64,000 bases of DNA, taken from NCBI RefSeq assembly GCF_003313395.1, contig NZ_QNFZ01001069.1:1-64000 (forward strand), in the 5' to 3' direction. This document shows positions 19,718 to 30,485 of this stretch, piece by piece (position 1 is the stretch's first letter; each line of letters opens with the position of its first letter). Under the pieces are notes generated by a model. The model made no database searches, was not told the origin of the DNA, and saw only the letters and a list, made by a program, of their open reading frames with translations. This DNA comes from Nonomuraea lactucae (GTDB taxonomy: Bacteria > Actinomycetota > Actinomycetes > Streptosporangiales > Streptosporangiaceae). The translations under genes and the position numbers were made by a program.

Positions 19718-21175
19718 ATGGTTACCGGATCGCTGGATCGCTCCTTCGTGCACGTCGCAGCCCTGGCGCCGCATGGGAAGCATGCCGCCCAAAAACTGAC
19801 TGAGCTGTATGACGAACTGTTGAGACAGGGGGCGGTCGGCGACGCGAAACATGTCCGGGACGCGGACGAAGCCGCGTGCCGCCGGGATTTCGATGGGCTG
19901 AAACGATTTGTCGCCACCGGCATTCCGCTCGACGAGTTCTACGAGCGTCAGCACGGTCGGGTCGGGCGAGTTGCCGGCTGGCGTAATGCTGTCGCACTGG
20001 TACCACTCATGCTCACCTGGTTAGCGCTCGCGGTGGCCAGCTGGGCCTATCACGAACTGGTTCGGAAAGATCCGTCCCGGATGGCGGATCCCTTCCTGGT
20101 GTTGTGGCAGGGGCGCTTCGACGGTATGGCTCTGCCCACGTTCGCGGAAACGGCCGTACTGTCATTCAGCCTGCTGCTCATCGTGATGATGCTCACCGTA
20201 TGGGCGCACCGCAGAGAAGCCGCGGCGAACAGAAGCATCGCCATTGTCGACAAGTTGGCGGACGACGCGTTGAACGCTCTCGACCTGGCGGTCGAAGCCA
20301 GCACGGCTCGGCCGCCCGACAATGCGAAGGAGTGGGCCGAGGCGGCGAGCCGGGTCCTGACCGAGACGCAACAGATGATCAAGGCGGCGGTGCGTGACAC
20401 CACTCAGCTCGCCAAGAACAACGCCGACATCGCCCAAACCGCCAGTGAGCGGTTGACGCAGTTGCAACAGCACGGTGAGGAGATGCTGAAGGGAGTCGGC
20501 GAGGAGACCCGGGAGGTGATGCTCACCCTGCAACGGCAGAGCGAGCAGACCACCACACGGGTGGGGGAGGAAGCCACCCAAGTGCTCAAGCAGGCAGGCG
20601 AGGCCAACCGGCAGCTGGTCGAGCAGCAGATGACCCCGCTGTTCGAGGGGTTCAAGATCTCGCTGGCGGAGTACCGGCGAGACCAGGAGACCTACCGCAA
20701 CAGCGCCGCCAAGCTGGCCGGAGGCATCGTGAACCTGACGACGGCGGCGTCCGGGCTGGCCGACGGTGTCGGCACGTACGCCACGGTCGGCCGGTCCATC
20801 GACGAGAAGCTCGCGTCGATCGACGCCACACAGACCGCGTTCGGCGAGAAGATCGAGGAGCACTCGACAGGCATCCGCTCCGCCTCGGCTGAGTTGCATG
20901 ACGTCGCCAAGTTGATAACCGGCAACATGAAGAGCGACATGGAGGCGTTGGCGCAGAATGTCGTGCAGGCCGGTACGACTCTGGCCGCCACCGAGCGGAG
21001 CCTGTCCGCGACTGCCCTATCGCTGGAAGCGGCGACGCGGGCCATGGGAGCCACAGCCGCCAACCTCCTCACTGCCGCGGCAGCGGTGGAAAAGGCGGCC
21101 AAGACGATCAGCGCTGGCTCCGCTCCGGTGTACCGCCGCCGCCGTCTCTGGGCGCGGCTGTTCGGTGGGCGCTGA
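19718..21175 (+). CDS. ZorA/MotA-like membrane protein with long coiled coil
   Basis: About 485 residues. Two membrane segments (around LVPLMLTWLALAVASWAY and TAVLSFSLLLIVMMLTVWA) are followed by about 270 residues of coiled coil rich in Glu, Gln, Thr and Ala (EWAEAASRVLTETQQMIKAA; QHGEEMLKGVGEETREVM), resembling the tail of ZorA or a chemoreceptor. A basic tail (YRRRRLWARLFGGR) closes it. ATG 19718 is preferred over GTG 19706 because a GGGGGA site sits just upstream. The stop overlaps the start of the next gene (TGATG). By analogy with ZorA it would be the stator-type subunit that couples ion flow to movement of the cytoplasmic tail. No ZorC, D or E is nearby, and two rather than three or more membrane helices are evident, so it is a relative and not a standard Zorya. 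Confidence 0.65.
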   Translation: MVTGSLDRSFVHVAALAPHGKHAAQKLTELYDELLRQGAVGDAKHVRDADEAACRRDFDGLKRFVATGIPLDEFYERQHGRVGRVAGWRNAVALVPLMLTWLALAVASWAYHELVRKDPSRMADPFLVLWQGRFDGMALPTFAETAVLSFSLLLIVMMLTVWAHRREAAANRSIAIVDKLADDALNALDLAVEASTARPPDNAKEWAEAASRVLTETQQMIKAAVRDTTQLAKNNADIAQTASERLTQLQQHGEEMLKGVGEETREVMLTLQRQSEQTTTRVGEEATQVLKQAGEANRQLVEQQMTPLFEGFKISLAEYRRDQETYRNSAAKLAGGIVNLTTAASGLADGVGTYATVGRSIDEKLASIDATQTAFGEKIEEHSTGIRSASAELHDVAKLITGNMKSDMEALAQNVVQAGTTLAATERSLSATALSLEAATRAMGATAANLLTAAAAVEKAAKTISAGSAPVYRRRRLWARLFGGR

Positions 21176-21750
21176 TGAGGCGCGTGCGCCGGATCGCCGA
21201 GATCCGGGGAGGTAGGAGAGAGCCGGGCAACCTGGTGTTCGGAACCATAGGCTGGCTCTTCGCCGACCTCATGGTGGCCCTCGTCATGGCATTTCTGGTG
21301 GCGACCACGGTAGGGGGACAGAAACCGGAGGCACCGCCCCCCGAACCCTCGCCGACTATGACCCCGACCCCGACGCCCAGTCCCACTCCCACTCCCACTC
21401 CGACGGTCGAGCCGGGAATCGAGCAGCGCCCGGTCAAAGTGACACTGCGAGGGGTGGACTGGGCCGGCCTGCTGGCGGGAAGCAAGGCCGCGGAGGCCGA
21501 TCTTCGGCGGAAGATCCAGGCGAAAGAGCAGCTGAAAGACCGTCACGCCGGGCTGGTGCTGGCCTTCGGCGGTGGAGGGGCGCAGGATCGGGACCGTGCC
21601 CAGAACATCGCGAGGAAGGCGAACGCGGTCTTCAAGAAGCTCGGCAAACAGAACTTCTCCGTGTTCCACGGGACAGTGTTCGTTCCCTACGTCAATTTCT
21701 ACAACTCGATGAGTACGGTGAGTCTGGACGTCTATATGTTCAAGCAGTGA
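21175..21750 (+). CDS. ZorB/MotB-like single-pass membrane protein
   Basis: A 191-residue protein with one N-terminal membrane helix, GWLFADLMVALVMAFLVATT, in which Asp31 sits at the position of the ion-binding aspartate of MotB/ZorB (typically ADLMT-x-LLxFF). A periplasmic proline-threonine spacer follows (PTPTPSPTPTPTPT) and then a globular domain of about 110 residues (LVLAFGGGGAQDRDRAQNIA ... VNFYNSMSTVSLDVYMF) that may be the cell-wall anchor, although I cannot show an OmpA fold. Translationally coupled to the MotA-like gene. Its stop codon directly abuts the stop of the convergent operon, so both transcription units end in the same few bases. Confidence 0.65.
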   Translation: MRRVRRIAEIRGGRREPGNLVFGTIGWLFADLMVALVMAFLVATTVGGQKPEAPPPEPSPTMTPTPTPSPTPTPTPTVEPGIEQRPVKVTLRGVDWAGLLAGSKAAEADLRRKIQAKEQLKDRHAGLVLAFGGGGAQDRDRAQNIARKANAVFKKLGKQNFSVFHGTVFVPYVNFYNSMSTVSLDVYMFKQ

Positions 21751-24700
21751 TCACAGCGGCACGAGCTCCACGGTGGACGCTTCGCCGGGCGAGGCCGTGA
21801 ACAGCCGGTACCGCAGGCGCTGATCACCGAGTTTCGGCAACGGGACCGTGCTCGTGCCGGTCACGATCAGTGGATCGATGGCCTTGACATGCGTGCCGTC
21901 CTCACGGGTCCGCGGTGGGCGGTCGGGCCGGCCGCGCAGCTCCAGGGTAGGAAGCCCGACCGGTTCGGTGGCGATCAGCGTCAGCGTGGGCCGGCGCCCG
22001 TTCGCTTGTTCCACCCGATAGTTGACCAGCACCCTGGGCCGTACGATGTGGCCACGCACCCCCGCGGTCATGAAGTCCACCCCGTCCCGCTCGACGACCA
22101 CGGCGACGACGACGTACATCCCTGTGTCGCCCGGCCCGACCGGGATCAGGCATCCGCCCACGCGCTCCCCGGACACCCGCGTCACCGGCAGCGGCCGGTC
22201 GGCGGTGGTCGCATCGAGCAGTTCCCCGCTGGTGCGGTGGCCGACCAGTGCTCGCTCGCCGGCGTCCGGCCAAATCCAGCCGAGCTGGAGCACCGGACCG
22301 CCGAACTCCCCTTGGAGCCCGGACACCTCCTCGCGGATCGCGTAACGCCGCAGTTTGCCGACGTACCGCATGCCGTCCGCCTGGAGGACCGGCACGTAGG
22401 AGAAGAATCCGCTCGCGACGTCGTAATAGGCGTCGATCACCGGCGGATGCCCTGACAGCTCTGTCCCAGCCGGTCGCAGGATGGCCTCGGGCCCCTGATC
22501 TCCCTCGTTCGAGGTTCCCACGCCGTCCTGGCGGAAGATCCGCATTTCGCCCCGCTCCGGCTCGGGGAAGCGGATGCCCACCCTGTGCACGGCAAGCTTG
22601 AACTGCGGGGGGGAACTGGTAATGGTCAGGGGACCGGGCGGAGCGAGGGGTCTGCTCGGTATCGCCTGCTCCTTGCCGCCCTCCGACCAGAACGTCCCCA
22701 GCCCCTGGATGACGTACGACGCCCGCGCCGTGTACTCGTAGCGCACTCCGTTGGTGACATCCGAGTCGATCAAGAAGGACTCGCCGGTGGTCTCCAGCAC
22801 GACCGGTGCCTCGGAGGCGCCCATCGTCCGCCGGGAGATCGCGACGCCTTCGGCGTGGGCCGACAGTTCCCACGTGAGCTTAACCTGGCCGTCGCCCGCC
22901 TGGCAGCGCAGCTCGGGATCGGGTGTCACCACGACGGATGCGGCCACGCCGGGCGCGGAGTGCGCGCCGGACCGTACCGCGAACACCGCGTAGGTCAGCG
23001 GCAGCCCCGCATACTCGTCTGTCGTCCTGTCGCGGCAGGACAAGCCGCCGACCTGGCAAAGGAGTCGCTGGCCGGGAAGCTCCTCCACGGACTCCGGTGC
23101 GTCCAGGCCGGTTCGCCTGACCACGATGTACGAGATGCCGGGCTCCGTGGAATGCTCCCACCTGACCAGCACGTCCGTGGTCGAGGTCAGGACCTCAGCG
23201 CGGACCGCGCGGGGCGTCTCCAGGGGGATACGCGTGAGCTCGGTCCTGGCCGCCTCGAAATCCTCGCACCGCTGTAGCGCTTCGCGAAGGAACTCGACGC
23301 GTCGCCCCAAAGGGGTCTCGGGCCGCAAGGCCGCCTCGTAGAGCTTCCGCGCCTGCCTGACTCTCGCCTCGGCCTGCTGTAAGTGCGTTTCGCGGTCAGG
23401 GAAACCTCCAGGAGCCGCCCGCAGCAGGTCACGGACTCCAGCGTATTTCCCGGCCTCCATCAAGACCTTGATCATTTCCTGTGTTTGCTCGATGCTCTGG
23501 GAGGTGGCAGCCAATCGCGCCCGGGTGTCACGCAACTTGGCCGCGATCTGATCGTCACGGTCGCGCGGCAGCCGCCAGATGCGCTCAGCCTGCTCCAGCA
23601 GCCTTTCGGCGGTCGGCAACCGGCCGCTGTCCAGCGCCTCCATGGCCTGGGCAATGAGGTTGAGCACGGTATCCCGCTGCCCGAGCGGGAAGCCGCACAG
23701 GCAGCCGCCGTAGCCGGGCTTGACAGCACCGCACGCGGGACAGGGTTCGCGCAGCTCGAACGCACACATCAGGCATACCTCGCTCGAAGGCTCGTTGAGC
23801 TGGGCGCACCTGGGGCACTGCACCAGGTGGCGCAGCCGGTCCTCCGCCTCCGTGGCCGGTAGCTCGATGGCCCAGCCGCGCTTCGCGAGATTCTCCCGCA
23901 GAAGCCGCAGCGCGAGATCCACGTCGTCGAAGCCCTTGGTCCTCGCCTTCTCCAGGAAGGCCAGGACCTGACCGCCGCTGACCGCCTTCGCCTCGCGGAG
24001 GACCTCCAGCAGCCAAGCGATCAGCTCCTCCAGCCCGGCCAGGCGCATCGACGTGTCGTGACGCTCGCGCAGCTCGTCAGTCGCGAAGACCCTTTTGGCC
24101 AGGCCGCTGAGATCTTTGCGCGCCTTGATCGCCGGATCGGTCTTGTTCTTGCGGGACTGCTCCCTCCGGTAGAGCGCGTCGGCGGCCTCGATGAGGAGTT
24201 CGCGTGGGCTGTGGGGGGTGATCCTCGAGTCCACCGTCTTGAGGACGTCGTAGAGCGAAAGGGCCTGCGCGTTTCTGAGCTGGTCGCGTATCTGGTCCGT
24301 GACGGAGGGATCGAGCCGGGGCGCGGTCTTGTCGTTCCCGGCCGGGCCGACTGTTGCCTTGCTGAGCCGCTTGGCCAGGCCGGGATGGTCGGCTAGGACG
24401 TCGGCGAAGCTCTCGCGGAGCGAGTTCACCTCTTGCGGGAGAAGGTGGCCTCGCCGTACGAGGAGATCCAGCCTGTCCTGAAGCTCCTTGCGCCGGGCCG
24501 CCAGCAGGGCGATCTTCTCGGCCTTGGCCCGCTTGCGCGCCGCCTCGCGCGCGGCGTCGTCCTCCATGACCTTCTGGATGGCCTTGGATCTGATCAGGTC
24601 CAGGTGGCGCCGCGCCGCGGCGGTTGAGGGGAGCGACTGGGGGCCCGAGACCTGCCGGGTCCACCGCCGCTCGGCATCACACAAGGCGCGCTGATAGGCC

Positions 24701-24764
24701 ATCTCGTCCCACGGGGCGTTCGGGTCGAGCTCCAGCAGGGTGAAGAAGTTCGGGAGGTCCCCGG

Positions 24765-24768
<4 letters not shown>
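21751..24768 (-). CDS. J-like/zinc-ribbon/FN3 scaffold protein
   Basis: About 1005 residues, last gene of the chaperone operon, starting with an ATGA overlap. The N-terminus (NFFTLLELDPNAPWDEMAYQ ... RRHLDLIRSKAIQKVMED) has the helical pattern of a J domain but lacks the HPD tripeptide, so it could dock on an Hsp70 without stimulating ATP hydrolysis. A charged coiled coil (residues 70-135) and helical region follow, then a zinc ribbon with Cys318, 321, 332, 335, 343, 346, 356 and 358, then a TPR-like helical stretch (365-500). From about 515 come at least two fibronectin-III-like modules (LVRWEHSTEPGISYIVVRR; QVKLTWELSAHAEGVAISRR) and more beta-rich domains to the end. No enzyme motif is seen. 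It probably links client recognition to the two Hsp70s. The longer upstream frame is an antisense-type shadow of the next gene. Confidence 0.7.
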
Positions 24769-26840
<2,072 letters not shown>

Positions 26841-26861
26841 GTGATCGCCTTCCAGGACCGC

Positions 26862-28529
26862 CTACCCGATGACGCGGATGCCCCGCCCATGCTTGACCGC
26901 CTGCTCGACCTCTTCGATGGACAGCACGCGATTCGTCTCGATGACCGCTGTCACGGTCTTGCCGCCTTCGGCCATGTCGCGGCCGGTGATGTGCAGGCGC
27001 CCCTGGTTGTTGAGCTTGAAGGTGACCTCGATGGGGGAGCCCGCCGGCAGACCCTTCCGCATCTCCAGCATCGCGTTGCCCACCTCTTCGCCCATGGCGA
27101 GGTCGGTGACGATGTGATCGCTGGACGTGTTCTCGACGATCTTGAGCTCGATCAGCGCCGCGCCGGCCTCGCGCGTGGAAAAGTGCTTGGTGACGTCGGT
27201 GGGCAGCTTCTGCTGCGCCAGGACGAGATTCGAGATGACCTCGATGTCGTCGTCCGTGAAGGCGATTACGCCGAAACTGTGGCTGGCGACGTTCGTCACC
27301 TCCATCTCGCTGTACTTCTTGACCGTGTTGAGCCGTAGGTTCATCGATTCGGCCACGGCCTCCTCGGCGGCGTCACGGACGTCCTTCGCCGTGTCCGTGA
27401 CGTCGACGTCCTCCGGTTTCTGGTCGGTCTGCAGCGCGATCTCGTGCTTGATGCGCTCGTTGATCGCGAGTTTCTGCCCGTAGATCGCAGCGCCCTTGGC
27501 CACCGCGAAGTCCGGCTCGAAGGTCTCCACCTCGAACCCGAACTCGCTTAGCAGCCGGGTCTTGACCTGCGGCATCTTCGTGGAGCCGCCGACCAGGAGC
27601 ACGCGGTCCACCGTGGGGTGCCCGCGCTGCGCGGCCTTCTCGAGCACCGCCTTGGTGAAGGTGATGGTGTTCTCCAGCAGATGCGCGGTGAGTTCCTCGA
27701 ACGTCTCCCGGGGCAGGGTCACTGCCGTCTGCCTGCCTTCGTGGCTGACCGCGATCCTGGTCTGCGGCAGGTTGCTGAGGGCACGTTTGCCGCTCTCGGC
27801 CCGGCCCCAGAGATCCTGCAGGGCGTCGGGTGAGGTCAGGATGTCCTCCGTGGCGTCAGGGTGCTCCTTCTGCCACTGCGCGGCACAGTACCTGACGATC
27901 TCCTCGTCCCAGTCCCGGCCGCCGAGCCGGTCGTCGCCGTCGGTGGCGATCACCGTGATGGCACGGTCCTTGATCTCGATGACCGTGATGTCGAAGGTGC
28001 CGCCGCCCAGGTCGTAGACGAGCACCGTCTGGTCGCTCTTGTCGTGAGTCCCGTACGCGATCGCGGCGGCCGTGGGCTCGTTGATGATCTCCAGCACTTC
28101 GAGGCCGGCGATCAGGCCCGCGGTCGCGGTCGCCTCGCGCTGCGTCATGTCGAAGTACGCCGGGCATGTGATGACCACCTCCCGCGGTCTCGTCCCGTCG
28201 AACTGCGCGGCGTCGTCGACGACCTTGCGCAAGATGTAGGAGGAGACCTCCTCGGGTGAGACCTGCCTGCCGAAGAACTCCCTGCGCCAAGGGGTTCCCA
28301 TCTCCCGCTTGATCATTTCGATGACGTGGTCGGCGTCGAGAACGGCCGTGTTCTTGGCCTCGCGCCCCACGACCCGGGTCTCGGCGTCCTCGAACAGCAC
28401 CACGGAAGGGGTGATGTTCTCGCCCTCGAAGTTCGACACGACGGTCGGTTTGCCGCTGGCCTCGTCAACGTGCGAGATGCACGTGTAGGTGGTCCCCAGG
28501 TCGATTCCGTAAACCCGCTCGCCGCTCAT
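26862..28529 (-). CDS. DnaK-type Hsp70 (operon copy 2)
   Basis: About 555 residues from ATG 28529 (ATGA overlap with the grpE-like gene). The nucleotide domain is canonical: YGIDLGTTYTCISHVD, VYDLGGGTFDITVIE, NEPTAAAIAYG, LLVGGSTKMPQ. The substrate domain keeps NVASHSFGV, LPTDVTKHF and a GRLHITGRD strand but the protein ends soon after, without the usual C-terminal lid and acidic tail of DnaK (about 610-640 residues). Of the three Hsp70s here it is closest to DnaK. Pairs with the adjoining GrpE-like gene. No CIRCE or HAIR heat-shock operator is visible in the operon. Confidence 0.9.
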   Translation of the reverse strand: MSGERVYGIDLGTTYTCISHVDEASGKPTVVSNFEGENITPSVVLFEDAETRVVGREAKNTAVLDADHVIEMIKREMGTPWRREFFGRQVSPEEVSSYILRKVVDDAAQFDGTRPREVVITCPAYFDMTQREATATAGLIAGLEVLEIINEPTAAAIAYGTHDKSDQTVLVYDLGGGTFDITVIEIKDRAITVIATDGDDRLGGRDWDEEIVRYCAAQWQKEHPDATEDILTSPDALQDLWGRAESGKRALSNLPQTRIAVSHEGRQTAVTLPRETFEELTAHLLENTITFTKAVLEKAAQRGHPTVDRVLLVGGSTKMPQVKTRLLSEFGFEVETFEPDFAVAKGAAIYGQKLAINERIKHEIALQTDQKPEDVDVTDTAKDVRDAAEEAVAESMNLRLNTVKKYSEMEVTNVASHSFGVIAFTDDDIEVISNLVLAQQKLPTDVTKHFSTREAGAALIELKIVENTSSDHIVTDLAMGEEVGNAMLEMRKGLPAGSPIEVTFKLNNQGRLHITGRDMAEGGKTVTAVIETNRVLSIEEVEQAVKHGRGIRVIG

Positions 28530-29122
28530 TCGGCAGCTCCTTCTCCGGTGTGCTCTACCAATGGTGTTTCGACATGGCGATAGGCACTCACCCATTCGGG
28601 GCGCAACACCTTCCCGTCCCACGCGAAGCCCGGGCGAAGGCGCTGGGCGACCCGCCTGCGCAGGTCCGGGTCCGGGGTGTCGACGGTGCTGACGACTCGC
28701 TGGCAGGAGCGGTCCACGGCGTCGCCCTCCACGGTGAACATCTGCACGCCGCTCCTGGTCAGGATCTGCTCGACGGTGTCCCGGAAGAATTTCAGCCGGT
28801 CGGCGGTGCCGGCCGGTTCGAGAACCTGGGTCAGGTCGTCGTACAGCGAGATGAGATCGATGAGAACGGGGCGCAGCAGGCTCTGGTGGACATTGTTGCG
28901 ATGTCGTTCGAGCTCCTCGCTCATCGTCTGGATGAGGCGCTCCCGTCCGTTGTCATAGCGAATCTTGGCGTCGAAGGCCTGGCGCAGCGCTGTCAGCTCC
29001 TCCATGACCGTCCCGAGCGTGGGCACTTTGTTTTCGCTCGACGGGGATTCAGTGGAATCCCCGTCCGAAGGAGCGTCTGCCATATGGTTCACCTTGCAGT
29101 GGGCAATTGATTCGCTTGTCAT
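28526..29122 (-). CDS. GrpE-like nucleotide exchange factor
   Basis: About 198 residues. A long helix (EELTALRQAFDAKIRYDNGR then ERLIQTMSEELERHRNN) leads into a compact C-terminal domain (LRPVLIDLISLYDDLTQVL; WDGKVLRPEWVSAYRH), the two-part shape of GrpE. GrpE dimers release ADP from Hsp70, so a dedicated copy implies that at least one operon Hsp70 is independently cycled. I chose ATG 29122 because it gives the ATGA overlap repeated across this operon; ATG 29083 is a shorter option. Sequence similarity to housekeeping GrpE is low. Confidence 0.75.
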   Translation of the reverse strand: MTSESIAHCKVNHMADAPSDGDSTESPSSENKVPTLGTVMEELTALRQAFDAKIRYDNGRERLIQTMSEELERHRNNVHQSLLRPVLIDLISLYDDLTQVLEPAGTADRLKFFRDTVEQILTRSGVQMFTVEGDAVDRSCQRVVSTVDTPDPDLRRRVAQRLRPGFAWDGKVLRPEWVSAYRHVETPLVEHTGEGAAE

Positions 29123-29787
29123 TTGGTCGTCCGCCGGCGAGGTTTGCTGACGGAGGCTCTGTAGGGGGCCAGGAACCGGTTGACCCACAGGGCTCCTTCG
29201 AGGTCGTCGAGGTCTCGTCCCGCGGCCGGGTCCGCGACGAGGCAGCCGTCGGGGCAGCGGTCCTCGAACAGGACGAGTGCGGGCCGGGCGTACAGCCGTC
29301 TGGACGGCCAGATCAGGCCATGCGCCGCCGGTGCCTGCTGCCTGATCCAGCTCGCCCAGCGGCGGGTGGCGTGGTAGTCACTGGGATCCGCCTGGATGAG
29401 CCAGGTGTCCTGGGCCACCGCCGCCAGGGCCTCTGCGGAGCACAGGTCCACCAGGGTCAACTCCTGGGTCGTCTCGACGACGCTCGTGCGACGACCGCGC
29501 ACGCTCGATCGCGGGATCTTCCGATCCCCCTTCTCGTCGTAGGGGATACTCCGCAGCAGTGTTTCGGCCAGCGCAGTCCCGGCCTCCAGGCCGGCATAGA
29601 AATACGGATAAGGGTCGCGGTCGGTGCCGTCGAACCGCCCACCGCCGAAGTTGTCGTCGGCCGGCCAGGGGTTGAAGGCGGTCGCATTGTACTGCTGGAA
29701 GTGCACCCGCCACAGTCGGCTTCTCACGGGCAGGATGAACACTTGCGGGGTCGCACGGAAGCCGGCCGGAGGCTTGCGGTTAGGCAT
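29119..29787 (-). CDS. RES-domain protein (putative NAD+-degrading toxin)
   Basis: About 222 residues from ATG 29787. The RES fold is recognisable: an early arginine in LWRVHFQQYNATAFNP, GGRFDGTDRDPYPYFYAG (with the GRF motif), the glutamate helix ALAETLLRS, and a later serine/Trp region (LIWPSRRLYARPALVLFED). RES proteins belong to the ADP-ribosyltransferase-like superfamily, and several toxins of the family destroy NAD+. It overlaps the preceding partner gene by 8 bases, as toxin-antitoxin pairs do, but here the pair is embedded between Hsp70 genes. The operon placement suggests that toxicity is gated by the chaperones. The upstream extension of the frame to 29979 is an artefact. Confidence 0.8.
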   Translation of the reverse strand: MPNRKPPAGFRATPQVFILPVRSRLWRVHFQQYNATAFNPWPADDNFGGGRFDGTDRDPYPYFYAGLEAGTALAETLLRSIPYDEKGDRKIPRSSVRGRRTSVVETTQELTLVDLCSAEALAAVAQDTWLIQADPSDYHATRRWASWIRQQAPAAHGLIWPSRRLYARPALVLFEDRCPDGCLVADPAAGRDLDDLEGALWVNRFLAPYRASVSKPRRRTTK

Positions 29788-30466
29788 CTCCCGCCTCCCG
29801 CGTCTCTGCGCGTGCCGCCGCCAGAAGCCGTTCGTCGGGCAGCCGCCCGATGAGCCGGGCCGGTGCGTCGCCGAGCCAGCCGTTGTCGCCCAGCCACCAG
29901 CCGGCCGCGCCGAAGGGGTCGTCCGCTGCTTCCAGGAGCTGGTTGATCGATCGTACGAGCGGCAGGAGTGAGCCATCACCGGCGAACTGGAAGGCGGGCC
30001 AGCGGGGAGAGCCGTCGGCCTCCTCCAGCCGGATCAGGCCGGGGTCCTGGGGATCCTGGCCGTTGGCGGTCAGCTCGTCGGCGCGCAGCGCGGGGGCCGC
30101 CAGCAGCATGGACACGGCGGCGCGATCCACCTCATCGGCTGTGGGCGCCGGGTCACCGAGCAGCCGGGCCCGTAACGGATCGGTCAGCCGGAACCAGGCA
30201 GTCAGATCCTCCACACGTCGCGCCGGGGTGGGGTCCAACCGGTCCACCGGTCCGCTGAGTGCCTCGACGAACGGGTGGTCGTGCGGCAGTTGCTCACGTA
30301 GCCGGTCCGCGAGATCCTCGGCGATCTCTTCGGCGATCACCCAGTCGCCCTCCCTAACGAACTCGTCGACCAGGCTCGACAACCGTGCGAACTCATGGGC
30401 CGACAGCCGGTCGTGGATGTCGTCCCACTGCTCGGCCAGCACCGTCAGCGCTCGCCGTAGTCCCAT
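29780..30466 (-). CDS. Probable partner/antitoxin of the RES protein
   Basis: A 228-residue soluble acidic protein. The C-terminal 90 residues (WPAFQF, then LLPLVRSINQLLEAADDPFG, AAGWWLGDNGWLG) resemble the MbcA/ParS/Xre C-terminal domain (DUF2384-like) that blocks RES toxins, typically ending in a W-x2-x-N-x-L-like motif and DERLLAAAR. The N-terminal 120 residues are helical, unlike the small HTH usually present, so DNA binding is not evident. It lies directly upstream of the RES gene in the same operon. Antitoxin role is inferred from these two facts. Confidence 0.55.
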   Translation of the reverse strand: MGLRRALTVLAEQWDDIHDRLSAHEFARLSSLVDEFVREGDWVIAEEIAEDLADRLREQLPHDHPFVEALSGPVDRLDPTPARRVEDLTAWFRLTDPLRARLLGDPAPTADEVDRAAVSMLLAAPALRADELTANGQDPQDPGLIRLEEADGSPRWPAFQFAGDGSLLPLVRSINQLLEAADDPFGAAGWWLGDNGWLGDAPARLIGRLPDERLLAAARAETREAGDA

Positions 30467-30485
30467 GAATGTCCTCCTCGACCCG

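Noticed and set aside
19718..21750. A standard Zorya defence system
   Set aside because: Only ZorA/ZorB-like genes are present; no zorC/D/E helicase or nuclease genes are adjacent, so the name is not applied.
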